DNA of 64,000 nt. Source: Roseiarcus sp963765375 (GTDB lineage Bacteria; Pseudomonadota; Alphaproteobacteria; Rhizobiales; Beijerinckiaceae). Both the position numbers and the translations under genes were made by a program. The notes beneath the pieces were generated by a model. The model ran no database searches and was not told the origin of the DNA. It was given only the letters and a program-made list of their open reading frames with translations. Where the stretch lies: the NCBI GenBank assembly GCA_963765375.1, contig CAVXVZ010000005.1, positions 620,001 through 684,000 of the forward strand, written 5' to 3'. Below are positions 63,636-64,000 of this stretch, one piece after another (within the stretch, counting starts at the first letter, position 1; each line of letters starts with the position of its first letter).

Positions 63636-63932
63636 ATGGCAGCGACCTGGAAGACCAAATGGGGCGTTCGGCGCGTTCGACGCGACACGCCGACGATCGA
63701 GGAAGCCCTGATAGCGGCCGAAAGCCTGGCCAATGACCCCGGTCAGCGGGCCGAAATCGCCGCTTCCCTCATGGGCGTGCCGGTCGAAGAGGTCAAAGTG
63801 CTTGCGGTCAAGCAGGCGGCGAAGACCCGCGGCCGGGCGAGCCTCGTTGCGGGCCGCACGCGCGCGGTCGTGGTCGAGTACAAGCGTCCTCGCACGGGCC
63901 GCGGACCAATGTCGTTCGCCAGCAAGCGCTGA
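63636..63932 (+). CDS. Small basic hypothetical protein
   Basis: A 98-residue, Arg/Lys-rich protein started at ATG 63636 behind GGAGGGGCGC. WKTKWGVRRVRRDTPTIEEA and ALIAAESLANDPGQRAEIAASLM look helical, with a basic tail (RPRTGRGPMSFASKR). No family is recognised; DNA or RNA binding is a guess from charge. It is divergent from preT. Confidence 0.62.
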   Translation: MAATWKTKWGVRRVRRDTPTIEEALIAAESLANDPGQRAEIAASLMGVPVEEVKVLAVKQAAKTRGRASLVAGRTRAVVVEYKRPRTGRGPMSFASKR

Positions 63933-64000
63933 GGCGCGAAAGCGCGCTCCCGCCTCATAGATTGGCAAGGTTCGCCGCTGAGGGCCGGGTGGTGCGGTAT

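Overview
The window is a GC-rich (mostly about 65-70%) alphaproteobacterial chromosome segment. The gene content fits Hyphomicrobiales, perhaps a methylotroph-type or PHB-storing member. Evidence: the mnmE-mnmG-rsmG-parA-parB block with two perfect parS sites (oriC-proximal in this class), divergent phaR/phaAB, crotonyl-CoA carboxylase/reductase beside a single-chain ethylmalonyl-CoA mutase (ethylmalonyl-CoA pathway), the alphaproteobacterial regulator TrcR (DUF1013), and a hemD-mitofilin-hemY run. No methane or methanol oxidation gene is present, so the lifestyle is inferred.

Layout. 1-8.4 kb: pgi (cut by the window edge), an ABC-F ATPase, an M20 amidohydrolase, metX-metW, leuB and holA. 8.5-10.4 kb: an IS3-family element between copies of a TTACGGTGACA repeat that also truncates a small AT-rich membrane gene. 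10.5-17 kb: parB, parA, rsmG, mnmG, mnmE with parS sites. 17-30 kb: gpmA, a methyltransferase, gloB, the PHB genes, ecm, ccr, rpiA, a DUF2059 protein and glutathione reductase. 30-38 kb: a Pro-rich membrane protein, priA, a double-CDGSH protein, rplS and smc. 38-43 kb: an accessory island. 43-51 kb: a thioredoxin-fold protein, kdsD, galU, galE and a branched-chain amino acid ABC transporter. 51-64 kb: a ferredoxin reductase, hemY, a mitofilin-like gene, hemD, a PIN-domain gene pair, tsaD, trcR, and preA/preT for pyrimidine reduction.

The most unusual locus is the AT-rich island at about 38.0-41.4 kb. It holds one large gene that, once a 1287-bp IS4-family element and one copy of its 9-bp target duplication are removed, becomes a continuous 631-codon frame. 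The frame encodes a SIR2-like NADase domain, an XRE-like helix-turn-helix and a HAD phosphatase-like domain, an architecture I do not recognise as a described defence system. It carries one further in-frame stop. Remnants of a hicB/hicA-like toxin-antitoxin locus bracket the island as an imperfect direct repeat of about 80 bp. A second possible accessory module, an unknown 276-aa protein overlapping a PIN-domain protein, sits between hemD and tsaD.

Several core genes (holA, rsmG, gor, smc, kdsD) are each interrupted by a single small frameshift. Because some of these are normally essential, sequencing or assembly error is at least as likely as real mutation. These genes are annotated over their full reconstructed span.
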